From Paenibacillus sp. RC67 (GTDB lineage Bacteria > Bacillota > Bacilli > Paenibacillales > NBRC-103111): DNA of 64,000 bases. Positions 1-8,664 of the stretch are shown piece after piece. The stretch spans positions 2,522,001 through 2,586,000 of the forward strand of contig NZ_CP125098.1 in NCBI RefSeq assembly GCF_030020805.1. The letters are read 5' to 3'. Under the pieces are notes generated by a model, which searched no databases, was not told the origin of the DNA, and saw only the letters and a list, made by a program, of their open reading frames with translations. A program made the position numbers and the translations under genes. Within the stretch, counting starts at the first letter, position 1, and each line of letters opens with the position of its first letter.

Positions 1-530
1 ATGTGAAAAAAGGGGACATCCTTATATCAGGTGTTTTGGGCGATGATGTGAACCGGCAGACGGTGGTGGCATCAGGTGAAGTGAGGGGCTTGGTATGGTA
101 TACGCCTCAGGTAGAGGTGCCGTTAACGCAGCAGTATAAAGTCTATACTGGAGAAGTAAAGGATCGTTCCTATTTTGTCGTAGGCAATCGCGCCTTACAA
201 CTGACAGGATACGGGAAAACGGGGTTTGAGCAATTCGAGACAATTCCTGAAAGAAAAACGCTTCAGCTCGGGAAATTTGTTCTACCCATCGGTTGGCTGC
301 ATGAACGAGTTATGCAAGTCAATATCATGGAAAAGGCTACGGACCCCCAAGAGGCTAAAAAGCTTGGAATAGAAGCGGCGAAGAAGGAAATTTTGGCGTC
401 TGCGGGTAAAGAAGCGAAGGTCGTCAATGAAAAAATTTTGCATGAAAAGACGGAGAATGGTAAAGTTTATATGGAAGTACATTTGGAAGTGGAAGAATCT
501 ATCACTCAAGAGCAACCTATCGTTCCATAA
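1..530 (+). CDS. yqfD: Sporulation protein YqfD, C-terminal part (5' end outside window)
   Basis: The open frame enters from the left edge and ends with TAA at 528-530, leaving about 175 residues. The family is about 390-400 residues, so this is the C-terminal half; the GTG at position 3 is internal, not a start. The visible part is soluble, mixed alpha/beta and ends in a charged tail. YqfD is a sporulation protein of endospore formers that resembles SpoIV-type mother-cell proteins. The call rests on position directly before phoH and the HD-domain gene, as in Bacillus subtilis, and on the general look of the sequence. Its biochemical role is unknown. Confidence 0.75.
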   Translation, partial: VKKGDILISGVLGDDVNRQTVVASGEVRGLVWYTPQVEVPLTQQYKVYTGEVKDRSYFVVGNRALQLTGYGKTGFEQFETIPERKTLQLGKFVLPIGWLHERVMQVNIMEKATDPQEAKKLGIEAAKKEILASAGKEAKVVNEKILHEKTENGKVYMEVHLEVEESITQEQPIVP

Positions 531-558
531 CGCGTTCGCTTGAAGGAGAAGAGGCCTG

Positions 559-1524
559 TTGATTGACAATGCACGCATCGTGAAAGTAGCATTAAAAAAC
601 ACGGCGGAAGGGCTTGCTTTGTTTGGTCCGCAGGACAAGTTTCTGCAAATGATCGAGCAGCAAACCGAAGCCAGAATTCAGTCTCGCGAAGAAGAAATCG
701 TCATTCAAGGATCAGCGGCTGAAACGGAATCACTGCAGCAGTTATTTGAAGTGCTGTTGGAGCTTGTTCGTAACAACTACATTTTAAACGAGCGCGATAT
801 TCACTATGCTTTGGAATTGTCCAAGCAGATGAAAGTCGACCAGTTGCTTGATTTGTTCAAAGGGGAAATCACGACTACGCATAAAGGTAAGCCTATTCGG
901 GTAAAAACGATTGGCCAAAAGCAGTACGTGTCCACCATCAAGCAAAAAGATATCGTGTTCGGGATCGGGCCTGCAGGTACGGGCAAAACGTACTTGGCTG
1001 TCGTATTGGCAGTCGCGGCACTCAAGGAAGGTAAGGTCAAGCGGATCGTGCTGACGCGGCCTGCGGTGGAGGCTGGAGAGAGCTTGGGCTTCTTACCCGG
1101 CGATTTACAAGAAAAGGTTGACCCTTACTTACGTCCATTGTATGATGCTCTTAATGACGTGTTAGGTCCTGATCAGGTGATTAAGTCATTAGAAAGAGGA
1201 CTTATCGAAATCGCTCCATTAGCCTATATGCGCGGCAGAACATTGGATGATTCCTTTATTATTTTGGACGAAGCGCAGAACACGACTCCCGAGCAGATGA
1301 AGATGTTTTTGACCCGTCTTGGCTTCGGTTCGAAGATGGTCATAACCGGTGATGTCACCCAGATCGATCTTCCAAGGGGCAAGTCGTCCGGTTTAGTGGA
1401 AGCGCAACGCATTCTAAAGCAGATTGAAGAAATCGGATTTATCATGTTTTCTGAAGCGGATGTTGTCCGACACTCATTAGTTCAGAAGATTATTGTTGCT
1501 TACCAAGAGGATAAAGAAAAATAG
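559..1524 (+). CDS. phoH: PhoH family ATPase
   Basis: A 321-residue cytosolic P-loop ATPase of the PhoH family, linked to RNA metabolism because it is nearly always next to ybeY. Walker A (GPAGTGKT) is at residues 137-144 and Walker B (FIILDEAQN) at 233-241. An N-terminal KH-like region of about 100 residues precedes the ATPase core, as is usual for the family. The TTG start is supported by AAGGAG at 543-548, ten bases upstream. It follows yqfD by 28 bases and is probably in the same operon as the HD-domain gene and ybeY. The exact substrate is not known. A second, PIN-fused PhoH protein is encoded at 28855. Confidence 0.93.
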   Translation: MIDNARIVKVALKNTAEGLALFGPQDKFLQMIEQQTEARIQSREEEIVIQGSAAETESLQQLFEVLLELVRNNYILNERDIHYALELSKQMKVDQLLDLFKGEITTTHKGKPIRVKTIGQKQYVSTIKQKDIVFGIGPAGTGKTYLAVVLAVAALKEGKVKRIVLTRPAVEAGESLGFLPGDLQEKVDPYLRPLYDALNDVLGPDQVIKSLERGLIEIAPLAYMRGRTLDDSFIILDEAQNTTPEQMKMFLTRLGFGSKMVITGDVTQIDLPRGKSSGLVEAQRILKQIEEIGFIMFSEADVVRHSLVQKIIVAYQEDKEK

Positions 1525-1574
1525 CTCTTTTTCAATGATTAGCAGAAGAGCTGTGAAAGGGATGACCTTTCGAG

Positions 1575-3827
1575 ATGAAGAACCAGGTTTCGATCCAAGG
1601 CAAGTTTCAATATAAGCTTGCTGGCTGGAAATACAGCGCCCTTGTGCGCTTTCTTCTGTTTTTAGTGCTTACTGTCATTTTTTACATGGCTTTAATGAGC
1701 AAACTGATCCCGCAGACCTATGATATTCGTGTCGGCTCCACGGCGGAAAAGGATATATTGGCTCCCCGAGCCATCGAGAACGCCGTCGCAACGGAGCAGG
1801 CCAAAGAGGATGCAGCGCAGCGGGTACAGCCGGTTTATCGAATCGTCGCGTTGAAGAATGAAGTTCTTATGGAAGCGTTATTCGAGAAATTGCAGCAAAT
1901 TAATGCAGATACGGAAGTTACGCTTGGGGATAAGGTAAACATTTTCAAAACGGTTATTCCTAATCTTATTGACGATCATGTAGATAAACAGATTAAGACG
2001 TACACGGACAGCGGGCAATACAATGACGTGCTGCTGCTGGAAATGCGCAAAAAAATCCGAGAACAACAATATCGGATTCCGGAAGAAACGTACTACAAGA
2101 TGCCGCGCGTATCCAAGGAAGATTTGACGGCAATGGAGCCGGTGGCCAAAGATATTGTCACCCGGCTGATGAACGATCAGATTATGGATGCGCAAACCGC
2201 AAGGGCGAAAGTGGCCGAACTGGTGAATACTTCGACGCTGAGCAAAAGCACATCACGTGAAATGGTGCTGGAGCTTGTAAGGGCAGCGGTTACACCAAAC
2301 AAATTTTTTGATCAAAAAGGCACCGATGAAGCTAAAGGTCATGCTCGCGACAATGTGAAATCGGTATTTATTAATAAAAACGAAGTACTTGTTAAAAAAG
2401 GCGCTGTTATTACCGAGGAAATATACCAGCGTCTCAGCGGTTTGGAAATGCTGAAGGACGAGTCCAGCTATTGGCCTAAAATTGGGCTGCTGCTGTTGGT
2501 GGCTATGTTCGGTCTGGTGATCTTTATGTTCGTCAAACAGAGTACGCTCGCGGTTAGTCATAATAATGCTCAATTGCTGATGCTAGTTCTTATTTTATTT
2601 ATTAATATTTTGGGGATGAAGCTGTTCTCCCTTGTGCAAAATTTGGAATACCCGTATATAGGCTTTCTTGCTCCTACGGCACTGGGTGCCATGTTGATCA
2701 CGATATTGCTGGATGTGAATTTGGCGTATGTAGCAACGATCGTGTTCGGTGTAATGGCGAGTGTTATATTTAACACAGACCACCTTCAAGCGTTTGATTT
2801 CCGTTATGGGCTGCTGACGCTTGCCGCTTCGTTTGCCGCAATCTTCTCGATCCAAAGGGCAAGTCAAAGGTCTTCCATCCTAAAAGCGGGCATGATTGTC
2901 TCGCTGTTCGGAATGGCGCTTGTAGGTGCATTGCTGTTGATAGACGATCATGAGACTAGAAGAAGCATGCTGTTCGCTCTTTCCTTTGTTATAGGTGGTG
3001 GCTTATTGACCGCAGTATTCGTTATCGGTTTGCTGCCGTTCTTCGAGGTTGCGTTCGGTATTTTATCTCCGCTCAAGCTGGTGGAGCTGTCCAATCCGAA
3101 CCACCCGCTGCTGCGCAAGCTGCTCACTGAAACTCCGGGCACATATCATCACAGCATCATGGTCGGCAACTTGGCTGAAGCAGCAGCTGTGTCGATTGGC
3201 GCTGATGGTCTATTGTGCAGAGTCGGTGCGTACTATCACGATATCGGAAAGACGAAGCGTCCGAATTACTTTATCGAGAATCAAAATCATATGGAAAACC
3301 CTCATGATAAGATGGATCCGACTTTGAGTAAATCGATTATTGTGGCTCATGCCCGGGACGGTGTGGAGATGCTGAAGGAGTATAGTATCCCTAAGCCCAT
3401 TCGGGATATTGCGGAACAGCATCATGGAACGACGCTTCTGCAATTTTTTTACCATAAAGCCAAAAAAATCGCAGAGGCGGAGAATGATCCGAAGCCGTTG
3501 GAAGAAGCGGATTTCCGTTATCCTGGACCGAATGCGCAATCCAAAGAGGCGGCTATCGTGGGCATTGCTGATTCGTTGGAAGCAGCAGTACGTTCACTTC
3601 GAAACCCTACCTTGGAGCAGATTGACACCATGGTCCGCAAAATTATTAAAAATCGTCTTGATGACGGTCAATTTAATGAATGTGATCTAACGATCAAAGA
3701 GCTGGATCAAGTCGCAAAAACATTGAATGAAACGCTGCTTGGCATTTTTCATTCGAGAATTGAATACCCAAGTGATCTTCCGGGGTCGAATCCGAATGGA
3801 GAGCCTAAGCAGGTGAAAAGGAGCTAG
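1575..3827 (+). CDS. 7TM-HD (PgpH-type) membrane phosphohydrolase, YqfF
   Basis: A 750-residue membrane protein. One N-terminal membrane helix is followed by a large extracytoplasmic 7TMR-HDED domain (roughly residues 50-290), seven hydrophobic segments (about 300-500) and a C-terminal cytosolic HD domain. The catalytic HD pair lies at residues 555-556 (HDIGKT), with further metal ligands in HHSIMVG upstream and EQHHGTT downstream. Listeria PgpH, of the same architecture, hydrolyses cyclic di-AMP, so that activity is inferred here. The ATG at 1575 is preceded by a small hairpin (GAAAGG 1555-1560 with CCTTTC 1566-1571) that would cover the GGGAT ribosome-site region. It precedes ybeY by four bases. 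Confidence 0.9.
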   Translation: MKNQVSIQGKFQYKLAGWKYSALVRFLLFLVLTVIFYMALMSKLIPQTYDIRVGSTAEKDILAPRAIENAVATEQAKEDAAQRVQPVYRIVALKNEVLMEALFEKLQQINADTEVTLGDKVNIFKTVIPNLIDDHVDKQIKTYTDSGQYNDVLLLEMRKKIREQQYRIPEETYYKMPRVSKEDLTAMEPVAKDIVTRLMNDQIMDAQTARAKVAELVNTSTLSKSTSREMVLELVRAAVTPNKFFDQKGTDEAKGHARDNVKSVFINKNEVLVKKGAVITEEIYQRLSGLEMLKDESSYWPKIGLLLLVAMFGLVIFMFVKQSTLAVSHNNAQLLMLVLILFINILGMKLFSLVQNLEYPYIGFLAPTALGAMLITILLDVNLAYVATIVFGVMASVIFNTDHLQAFDFRYGLLTLAASFAAIFSIQRASQRSSILKAGMIVSLFGMALVGALLLIDDHETRRSMLFALSFVIGGGLLTAVFVIGLLPFFEVAFGILSPLKLVELSNPNHPLLRKLLTETPGTYHHSIMVGNLAEAAAVSIGADGLLCRVGAYYHDIGKTKRPNYFIENQNHMENPHDKMDPTLSKSIIVAHARDGVEMLKEYSIPKPIRDIAEQHHGTTLLQFFYHKAKKIAEAENDPKPLEEADFRYPGPNAQSKEAAIVGIADSLEAAVRSLRNPTLEQIDTMVRKIIKNRLDDGQFNECDLTIKELDQVAKTLNETLLGIFHSRIEYPSDLPGSNPNGEPKQVKRS

Positions 3828-3831
3828 ACGT

Positions 3832-4395
3832 ATGAGTCTGCGATTGGAATGGAATAACGAACAAGATGAATATAACATTTCGGAAGAGCTCATCGAGAAG
3901 CTTCGTCAGCTGCTGGAGCTTGCCGGGAAGTCTGAGAATGTAACCGATGGCGAGGTGGCGCTAACCTTTGTTGATGATGCAGAAATTCAGCGTCTAAACA
4001 AGGAATATCGCAACCTGGATAAACCAACGGATGTGCTGTCCTTTGCAATGCAGGAAATGGGCGAAGATGAGATCGAAATTATTTACGACGAGGAAGATTT
4101 CTCGGAAAGCGATCTTGAGGATGTTAGTCGCCTGGATGAAGAAGAGGGCGATACTGAGGAAGAAGATGAGGACGAGGAGCCGTTTGAAGAACCTCTGGGC
4201 GACATCATCATTTCCGTTCCTAGAGCCATCGCACAAAGCGAGGACTATGGACATTCCGTTGAACGGGAGCTTGGATTTTTGTTCGTCCATGGATTCCTTC
4301 ATCTTATCGGGTATGACCATCAGAGCGAAGAAGAAGAGAAAGTAATGTTTGGTAAGCAGGAGCATATTTTGCAGCAGGCAGGTCTTGTCCGTTGA
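3832..4395 (+). CDS. ybeY: Endoribonuclease YbeY with an acidic insertion
   Basis: A 187-residue single-strand endoribonuclease for 16S rRNA 3' maturation and ribosome quality control. The metal motif HGFLHLIGYDH is complete, with His153, His157 and His163. The family is usually 150-165 residues. The excess is one segment, residues 85-121, between DVLSFAMQEMGEDEIEII and LGDIIISVPRA, in which 23 of 37 residues are Asp or Glu. The B. subtilis protein has only a short linker there. AAGGAG at the end of the upstream gene serves the ATG. The stop overlaps the dgkA start by four bases (TTGA), so translation is probably coupled. Confidence 0.95.
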   Translation: MSLRLEWNNEQDEYNISEELIEKLRQLLELAGKSENVTDGEVALTFVDDAEIQRLNKEYRNLDKPTDVLSFAMQEMGEDEIEIIYDEEDFSESDLEDVSRLDEEEGDTEEEDEDEEPFEEPLGDIIISVPRAIAQSEDYGHSVERELGFLFVHGFLHLIGYDHQSEEEEKVMFGKQEHILQQAGLVR

Positions 4396-5093
4396 GACCG
4401 AAGGTGAAGTGGCACAGAAGCTTTCGGTTCGCGTATGAGGGAGTGAAATACGCTTTATCTACGCAGCGCAATATGAAGTTTCATTTTTTTGCCGCTTTCG
4501 TGGTTTTGCTGATGGCCTTGTTTTTCCATTTGCATAAGCTTGAAGTGCTATTTATTTTACTGGCCGTGACGCTAATGATTGTAACAGAGCTCATTAACAC
4601 GGCGGTAGAAAAAACGGTTGATCTTGCCATGCCGGACCGTCATCCGCTGGCCAAAATAGCCAAGGATGTGGCCGCAGCCTCCGTACTGGTGTCTGCGGCT
4701 TTTGCCGCTATCGTAGGCATGGTCGTTTTTTATGAACCGATAGACCGGTTGTTCCGAGAAGCAAAGAGCACGCAGGGATACACATTAACCGCTGGCTCGA
4801 TCTGGATATTGTTATGTCTGGTTATGCTGACCGTTATTGTTGTAGAGACGCGATTTTCAAGAAAAGGAAGCAGAGTTCAACCAAGCCTGCTGTCTGCTGT
4901 GGCTTTTGCCATATCCACATTTATTACATGCTATGCAACGGTCACTTTTATAGCTCTTCTCGCGTATTTGCTTGCTTTTGTGGTTATGATGGTATTATAT
5001 GATAAGAGAAGCAGAGGTTTTGCCTCTCTTTTGCTCGGAGCACTTATTGGCGGCTTCGTTTCTGTGCTAGCCTACTATTTGATGAATATATAA
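4392..5093 (+). CDS. dgkA: Diacylglycerol/undecaprenol kinase DgkA with extra C-terminal membrane domain
   Basis: Residues 1 to about 125 are a typical DgkA: an amphipathic N-terminus, three membrane helices and the active-site segment VTELINTAVEKTVDL. Gram-positive members phosphorylate undecaprenol and recycle the lipid carrier for wall synthesis. B. subtilis DgkA is about 123 residues; this protein has 233. The additional ~100 residues hold about four more hydrophobic segments. They lack the KxxxxxxRP, PSGH and SRxxxxxHxxxD motifs of PAP2 phosphatases, so I do not call them one. The TTG start overlaps the ybeY stop. Confidence 0.9.
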   Translation: MRPKVKWHRSFRFAYEGVKYALSTQRNMKFHFFAAFVVLLMALFFHLHKLEVLFILLAVTLMIVTELINTAVEKTVDLAMPDRHPLAKIAKDVAAASVLVSAAFAAIVGMVVFYEPIDRLFREAKSTQGYTLTAGSIWILLCLVMLTVIVVETRFSRKGSRVQPSLLSAVAFAISTFITCYATVTFIALLAYLLAFVVMMVLYDKRSRGFASLLLGALIGGFVSVLAYYLMNI

Positions 5094-5122
5094 TTTAAGT
5101 TTAACTCACGGGGATGATATGG

Positions 5123-5533
5123 ATGGATCGACTGGCGCTGGTTGCACTAGCGAAGCAAGCGATGGATAAAGCTTATGTGCCTTATTCTAACTTTAAGGTT
5201 GGAAGTGCTCTGTTAGATCGGAATGGGCAGGTGCACCTCGGCTGCAATGTGGAAAATGCGGCTTACGGCCCGACAAACTGTGCCGAAAGAACAGCCTTAT
5301 TCCGTGCTATTGCAGACGGAGCGGCGCCGCGTTCTTTTCAAGCGATAGCCGTTATTGGAGATACACCGACCCCCATTACCCCTTGCGGCGTCTGCCGTCA
5401 AGTGTTGATTGAGCTTTGCCCTCCGGACATGCCTGTCTATATGGCCAATGTGCGCGGAGATATTCAGGAAACGACCGTAGCTGAATTGCTGCCGGGAGCT
5501 TTTACTATGAAAGATCTTAATGGAGGAAAGTAA
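5123..5533 (+). CDS. cdd: Cytidine deaminase
   Basis: A 136-residue homotetrameric zinc enzyme that deaminates cytidine and deoxycytidine in pyrimidine salvage. The zinc site is complete: the CAERTA segment (Cys and catalytic Glu) and PCGVCRQ (two Cys), with the substrate-binding N[VI]ENAAYG stretch before it. The frame also contains an ATG at 5114, but the ATG at 5123 is better spaced from GGGG at 5110-5113 and gives exactly the length of the B. subtilis enzyme. It sits between dgkA and era, as in Bacillus. Confidence 0.94.
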   Translation: MDRLALVALAKQAMDKAYVPYSNFKVGSALLDRNGQVHLGCNVENAAYGPTNCAERTALFRAIADGAAPRSFQAIAVIGDTPTPITPCGVCRQVLIELCPPDMPVYMANVRGDIQETTVAELLPGAFTMKDLNGGK

Positions 5534-5537
5534 TCGA

Positions 5538-6449
5538 ATGACATCAACATCCAGTAAAAAAGCGTTTAAATCCGGCTTTGTCGCCATTATTGGCCGCCCC
5601 AATGTGGGAAAGTCCACTTTGATGAATCAAGTTATCGGACAGAAGATCGCCATTATGTCCGACAAGCCGCAAACAACTAGAAATAAAATTCATGGTGTTT
5701 ATACGACGAACGACTCGCAAATCGTGTTTTTGGATACACCGGGTATTCACAAGCCTCAATCCAAGCTTGGCGATTATATGATGAAAACCGCGGAAAGCTC
5801 ACTGAGCGAAGTGGATGCGGTACTTTTTTTAATCGATGTGGTAGAGGGTTTGGGCGGAGGAGACCGCTTCATTATTGAAAATCTCAAAAGAATCAAAACA
5901 CCGGTTATTCTAGTTATGAACAAAATCGATCAGGTGCAGCCAGAGCAGCTGCTGCCGGTGATTACAGCATACAAGGATTTGTATGATTTTGCCGAGATTG
6001 TGCCTATTTCGGCTATTAAGGGCAATAACGTCAACACCCTGTTGGAGCAGGTGACTAAATACTTACCGGAAGGACCGCAATATTATCCTGCCGATCAAGT
6101 GACTGATCACCCGGAGCAGTTTGTATGTGCCGAGTTGATTCGAGAGAAGATTTTGCATCTAACCCGGGAAGAAATTCCACACTCCATTGCAGTAGCTATT
6201 GAGGATATGAAAGTAGAAGCGAACGGGCTTGTTCATATTAATGCTGTTATTTACGTGGAAAGAGACTCGCAGAAAGGTATTATTATTGGTAAGAAGGGCG
6301 CCCTGCTTAAAGAAGTCGGCCAAAAGGCGCGGCAGGATATTGAAGCGCTGCTTGGTTCCAAAACCTTCCTGGAGCTTTGGGTTAAGGTGAAGAAGGATTG
6401 GCGCAATCAGGAGAGAGTTCTGCGTGATCTGGGCTTCCGTAACGAATAA
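5538..6449 (+). CDS. era: GTPase Era
   Basis: A 303-residue ribosome-assembly GTPase that binds the 3' end of 16S rRNA. G1 is [10 protein letters not shown]3 is DTPGIHKP and G4 is NKID; the C-terminal KH domain carries the GKKGA RNA-binding loop near residues 252-256. I prefer the ATG at 5538, twelve bases after GGAGG (5522-5526), over the in-frame ATG at 5520, which overlaps cdd and would have no ribosome site; 303 residues also fits the family (about 300). It works next to YbeY and RecO in a conserved block. Confidence 0.96.
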   Translation: MTSTSSKKAFKSGFVAIIGRPNVGKSTLMNQVIGQKIAIMSDKPQTTRNKIHGVYTTNDSQIVFLDTPGIHKPQSKLGDYMMKTAESSLSEVDAVLFLIDVVEGLGGGDRFIIENLKRIKTPVILVMNKIDQVQPEQLLPVITAYKDLYDFAEIVPISAIKGNNVNTLLEQVTKYLPEGPQYYPADQVTDHPEQFVCAELIREKILHLTREEIPHSIAVAIEDMKVEANGLVHINAVIYVERDSQKGIIIGKKGALLKEVGQKARQDIEALLGSKTFLELWVKVKKDWRNQERVLRDLGFRNE

Positions 6450-6592
6450 GCTTTTCATGCCAGTTATTGCTTGGGATACTTCCGGTCATTTCGTATCAAT
6501 CTAATCTTGTACACAGATACTGTCCATCCTAAAGTCTTTGATTACAAAGCAAGCGTTCCTTGGAAAGCTCTTAGGAGAGGGGATTGATACAC

Positions 6593-6739
6593 ATGAGAGA
6601 TTTTTCGTGGAAGTATTTTTCAATGACCGGTGATGTAGATGCTTATCTGCTTTATAAAGAGATGGACAATGAGCAGCACGCCTCTGAAGACTATCCGGAA
6701 GAGGATCCAAGTACGGAAATAACGGACGGGATACAGTAG
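6593..6739 (+). CDS. YqzL-like small protein
   Basis: A 48-residue reading frame, ATG to TAG, preceded by TTAGGAGAGGGG. The start MRDFSWKYFSMTGDVDAYLLYKE matches my memory of B. subtilis YqzL (a short aromatic start, a TG[D/S][V/I]D[A/T]YLL[Y/F]KE motif and an acidic tail), and it lies between era and recO exactly as yqzL does. The second half is very acidic. The family has no known function. Confidence 0.8.
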   Translation: MRDFSWKYFSMTGDVDAYLLYKEMDNEQHASEDYPEEDPSTEITDGIQ

Positions 6740-6772
6740 CTGTGTTACGTTGGCTTGGGGGAAGGACGGACG

Positions 6773-7519
6773 ATGCAGTACAGAGTGCAAGGAATTGTCA
6801 TTCGCAGTATGGATTATGGGGAAGGCAACAAAATTATTACCCTGTTCACACGTGAAATGGGAAAAGTGGCCGTTATAGTGAGAGGGGCTAAAAAGGTAAA
6901 AAGCCGCTATGCCTCCGTCGCCCAGCTTTTCACAAGCGGTGATTATTTGTTCTTTAGATCCGGTCAGCTAGGAACTTTGAATCATGCAGAAATCCTGGAT
7001 TCCCATCATCGAATCCGGGAGGACTTACATAAAGCGGCTTATGCCTCCTACATGGCGGAGCTCACCGATCGGATGATGGCCGATCAGGAGGCTAACGCTT
7101 TTTTGTTTGAACAGCTTAATGCCGCATTGACTGGAATCGAAGCAGATAAAGACATGCAAATTATCGGATTTATATATGAGATGAAGATTTGGATGCAGGC
7201 GGGCTATCAGCCAGAGCTTGATGCTTGCGTCTCATGCAGGTCGACCGAGGGTGAGATGCGCTTTAGTGCTGGATTAGGCGGAATCTTATGCGAACGCTGC
7301 AGAGGTAAAGACCCGCAGGCGATGCTCATGAGTTCAGGAACATGGAAGCTGATCCGTTTATTTTCCCGCATGGATATTCGGCGGCTGGGTGAAATTGATG
7401 TGAAGCCACAAACGAAAGAAGCATTAAAACAACTGATGCGGGCTTACTATGATGCTCATATCGGTCTTAACTTAAAATCCCGAAATTTCTTAGAGCAGAT
7501 GGATAAATACGGAGTTTAA
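6773..7519 (+). CDS. recO: DNA repair protein RecO
   Basis: A 248-residue recombination mediator that works with RecF and RecR to load RecA on SSB-coated single-strand DNA and to anneal strands. The N-terminal OB fold starts with YRVQGIVIRSMDYGEGNKI. Two cysteine pairs (CVSC and CERC, about residues 147-173) form the zinc motif. The ATG at 6773 follows GGGGGAAGGA at a good distance and gives the family length; an in-frame TTG at 6755 is less likely. Confidence 0.94.
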   Translation: MQYRVQGIVIRSMDYGEGNKIITLFTREMGKVAVIVRGAKKVKSRYASVAQLFTSGDYLFFRSGQLGTLNHAEILDSHHRIREDLHKAAYASYMAELTDRMMADQEANAFLFEQLNAALTGIEADKDMQIIGFIYEMKIWMQAGYQPELDACVSCRSTEGEMRFSAGLGGILCERCRGKDPQAMLMSSGTWKLIRLFSRMDIRRLGEIDVKPQTKEALKQLMRAYYDAHIGLNLKSRNFLEQMDKYGV

Positions 7520-7523
7520 TGCT

Positions 7524-7555
7524 TTGACATTTTTATTCGCGTTTGATAATATAAT
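7524..7555 (+). promoter_or_regulatory. Sigma-A-like promoter after recO
   Basis: A perfect TTGACA at 7524-7529 is followed by an AT-rich stretch that offers three overlapping -10 boxes: GATAAT at 7545 (15-bp spacer), TAATAT at 7547 (17 bp) and TATAAT at 7550 (20 bp). A terminator-like hairpin begins about 20 bases downstream of the expected start. Confidence 0.5.
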
Positions 7556-7576
7556 ATATTAACATTAAAGGCGACT

Positions 7577-7623
7577 TCTCGTCCGACTCAAGTCCATAAC
7601 AGGCTTATCGGCGGGAATTTTTT
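7577..7623 (+). terminator. Intrinsic terminator between recO and ppsR
   Basis: The arm TCTCGtCCGA at 7577-7586 pairs with TCGGCGGGA at 7608-7616 (one bulged T, one G-U pair, 21-base loop), followed by A and six T at 7618-7623. It could end recO transcription, or end a ~60-nt transcript from the promoter at 7524. The rest of the recO-ppsR gap holds a further weak hairpin, CGTTTTA 7668-7674 with TAAAACG 7687-7693. Confidence 0.65.
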
Positions 7624-7758
7624 GTTAGAAGGGGTATTTGGCTGATCCTCTTTTATAAAAAAGGCTGCGTTTTAGAGTTTAAGCGATAAAACGAAACATT
7701 TATACCGTACATACGTATTATTAGTAGCTTGTCTAAAGAAAGCAGGTGCAGTGCAGTA

Positions 7759-8571
7759 ATGGCGGAACAAACCATTCCTATCATCTACGTGGCCTCAGAC
7801 TCTGCGGGAGAGACAGGGGAAGCGGTGGTACGAGCGGCTATGGTGCAGTTTTATCCCCAGCAGGTGGATATGCGCATCGTGCCTTTTTTGGAGAACACGG
7901 TGGGAATCGATAAACTCGTTCAAACCGCGAAGCAAAGAGACGGCATTATTGTATTTACTCTTGTTATTCCTGAATTACGCGATTATTTGGTTGAGCAGGC
8001 GATTCGGTATCAGCTGCCTTACATTGATTTGCTCGGTCCTATCATTGGTTCTCTGGAGAAAAAACTGCAGCAGGAATCCCGACATCAGCCCGGGATGATT
8101 CACCCGTTGGATGAAGATTATTTCAAAAAGGTCGAGGCGGTTGAGTTTGCTGTAAAATATGACGATGGAAGAGACTTTAGCGGTGTTCTTCAAGCGGATA
8201 TCGTGTTGGTCGGAGTATCGAGAACGTCGAAAACCCCGCTGTCGATGTATCTTGCGCACAAAAAGTTCAAAGTCGCTAACGTACCTCTCGTTCCTGAGAT
8301 TCAGCCTCCAGAGCAATTGTTCACGGTATCAAAGAAAAAAATCGTCGGACTCCGCATCGATCCGGAGAAATTGAACGTGATCCGTTCGGAGCGCTTGAAA
8401 ATGCTGGGTCTTCCGCAAAACGCGACCTATGCCAATGTGGAAAGAATTAATAAGGAACTCGATTATGCGAATAATATTATGAAACGACTCGATTGCACAA
8501 TTATCGACGTTTCCAATAAAGCGGTTGAAGAAACCGCAAGTTTGATTATCGAATTGTTTCAAGGAAGGTAG
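7759..8571 (+). CDS. ppsR: Pyruvate, phosphate dikinase regulatory protein (DUF299, YqfL)
   Basis: A 270-residue bifunctional kinase/pyrophosphorylase of the DUF299 family, which phosphorylates pyruvate phosphate dikinase or PEP synthase with ADP and dephosphorylates it with phosphate. Hallmarks are YVASDSAGET near the N-terminus and the P-loop GVSRTSKTPLS, followed by LAHKKFKVANVPLVPE. The ATG at 7759, after GCAGGTG, gives the exact length of B. subtilis YqfL; the TTG at 7729 would add ten unlikely residues. The target enzyme is not in the window. In Bacillus the gene follows ccpN; here it follows recO directly. Confidence 0.92.
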   Translation: MAEQTIPIIYVASDSAGETGEAVVRAAMVQFYPQQVDMRIVPFLENTVGIDKLVQTAKQRDGIIVFTLVIPELRDYLVEQAIRYQLPYIDLLGPIIGSLEKKLQQESRHQPGMIHPLDEDYFKKVEAVEFAVKYDDGRDFSGVLQADIVLVGVSRTSKTPLSMYLAHKKFKVANVPLVPEIQPPEQLFTVSKKKIVGLRIDPEKLNVIRSERLKMLGLPQNATYANVERINKELDYANNIMKRLDCTIIDVSNKAVEETASLIIELFQGR

Positions 8572-8664
8572 TCATTTTTTCGCGAAAGCGTGCAGGATTT
8601 TTTGTTTATTCATCGTATATAATATTACGGTGGTACTTCAGTAGGAATTCGGTGGGACTTGACT

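Noticed and set aside
7556..7758. T-box or other riboswitch before ppsR
   Set aside because: No T-box core sequence, no specifier-loop arrangement and only about 60 bases between promoter and terminator.
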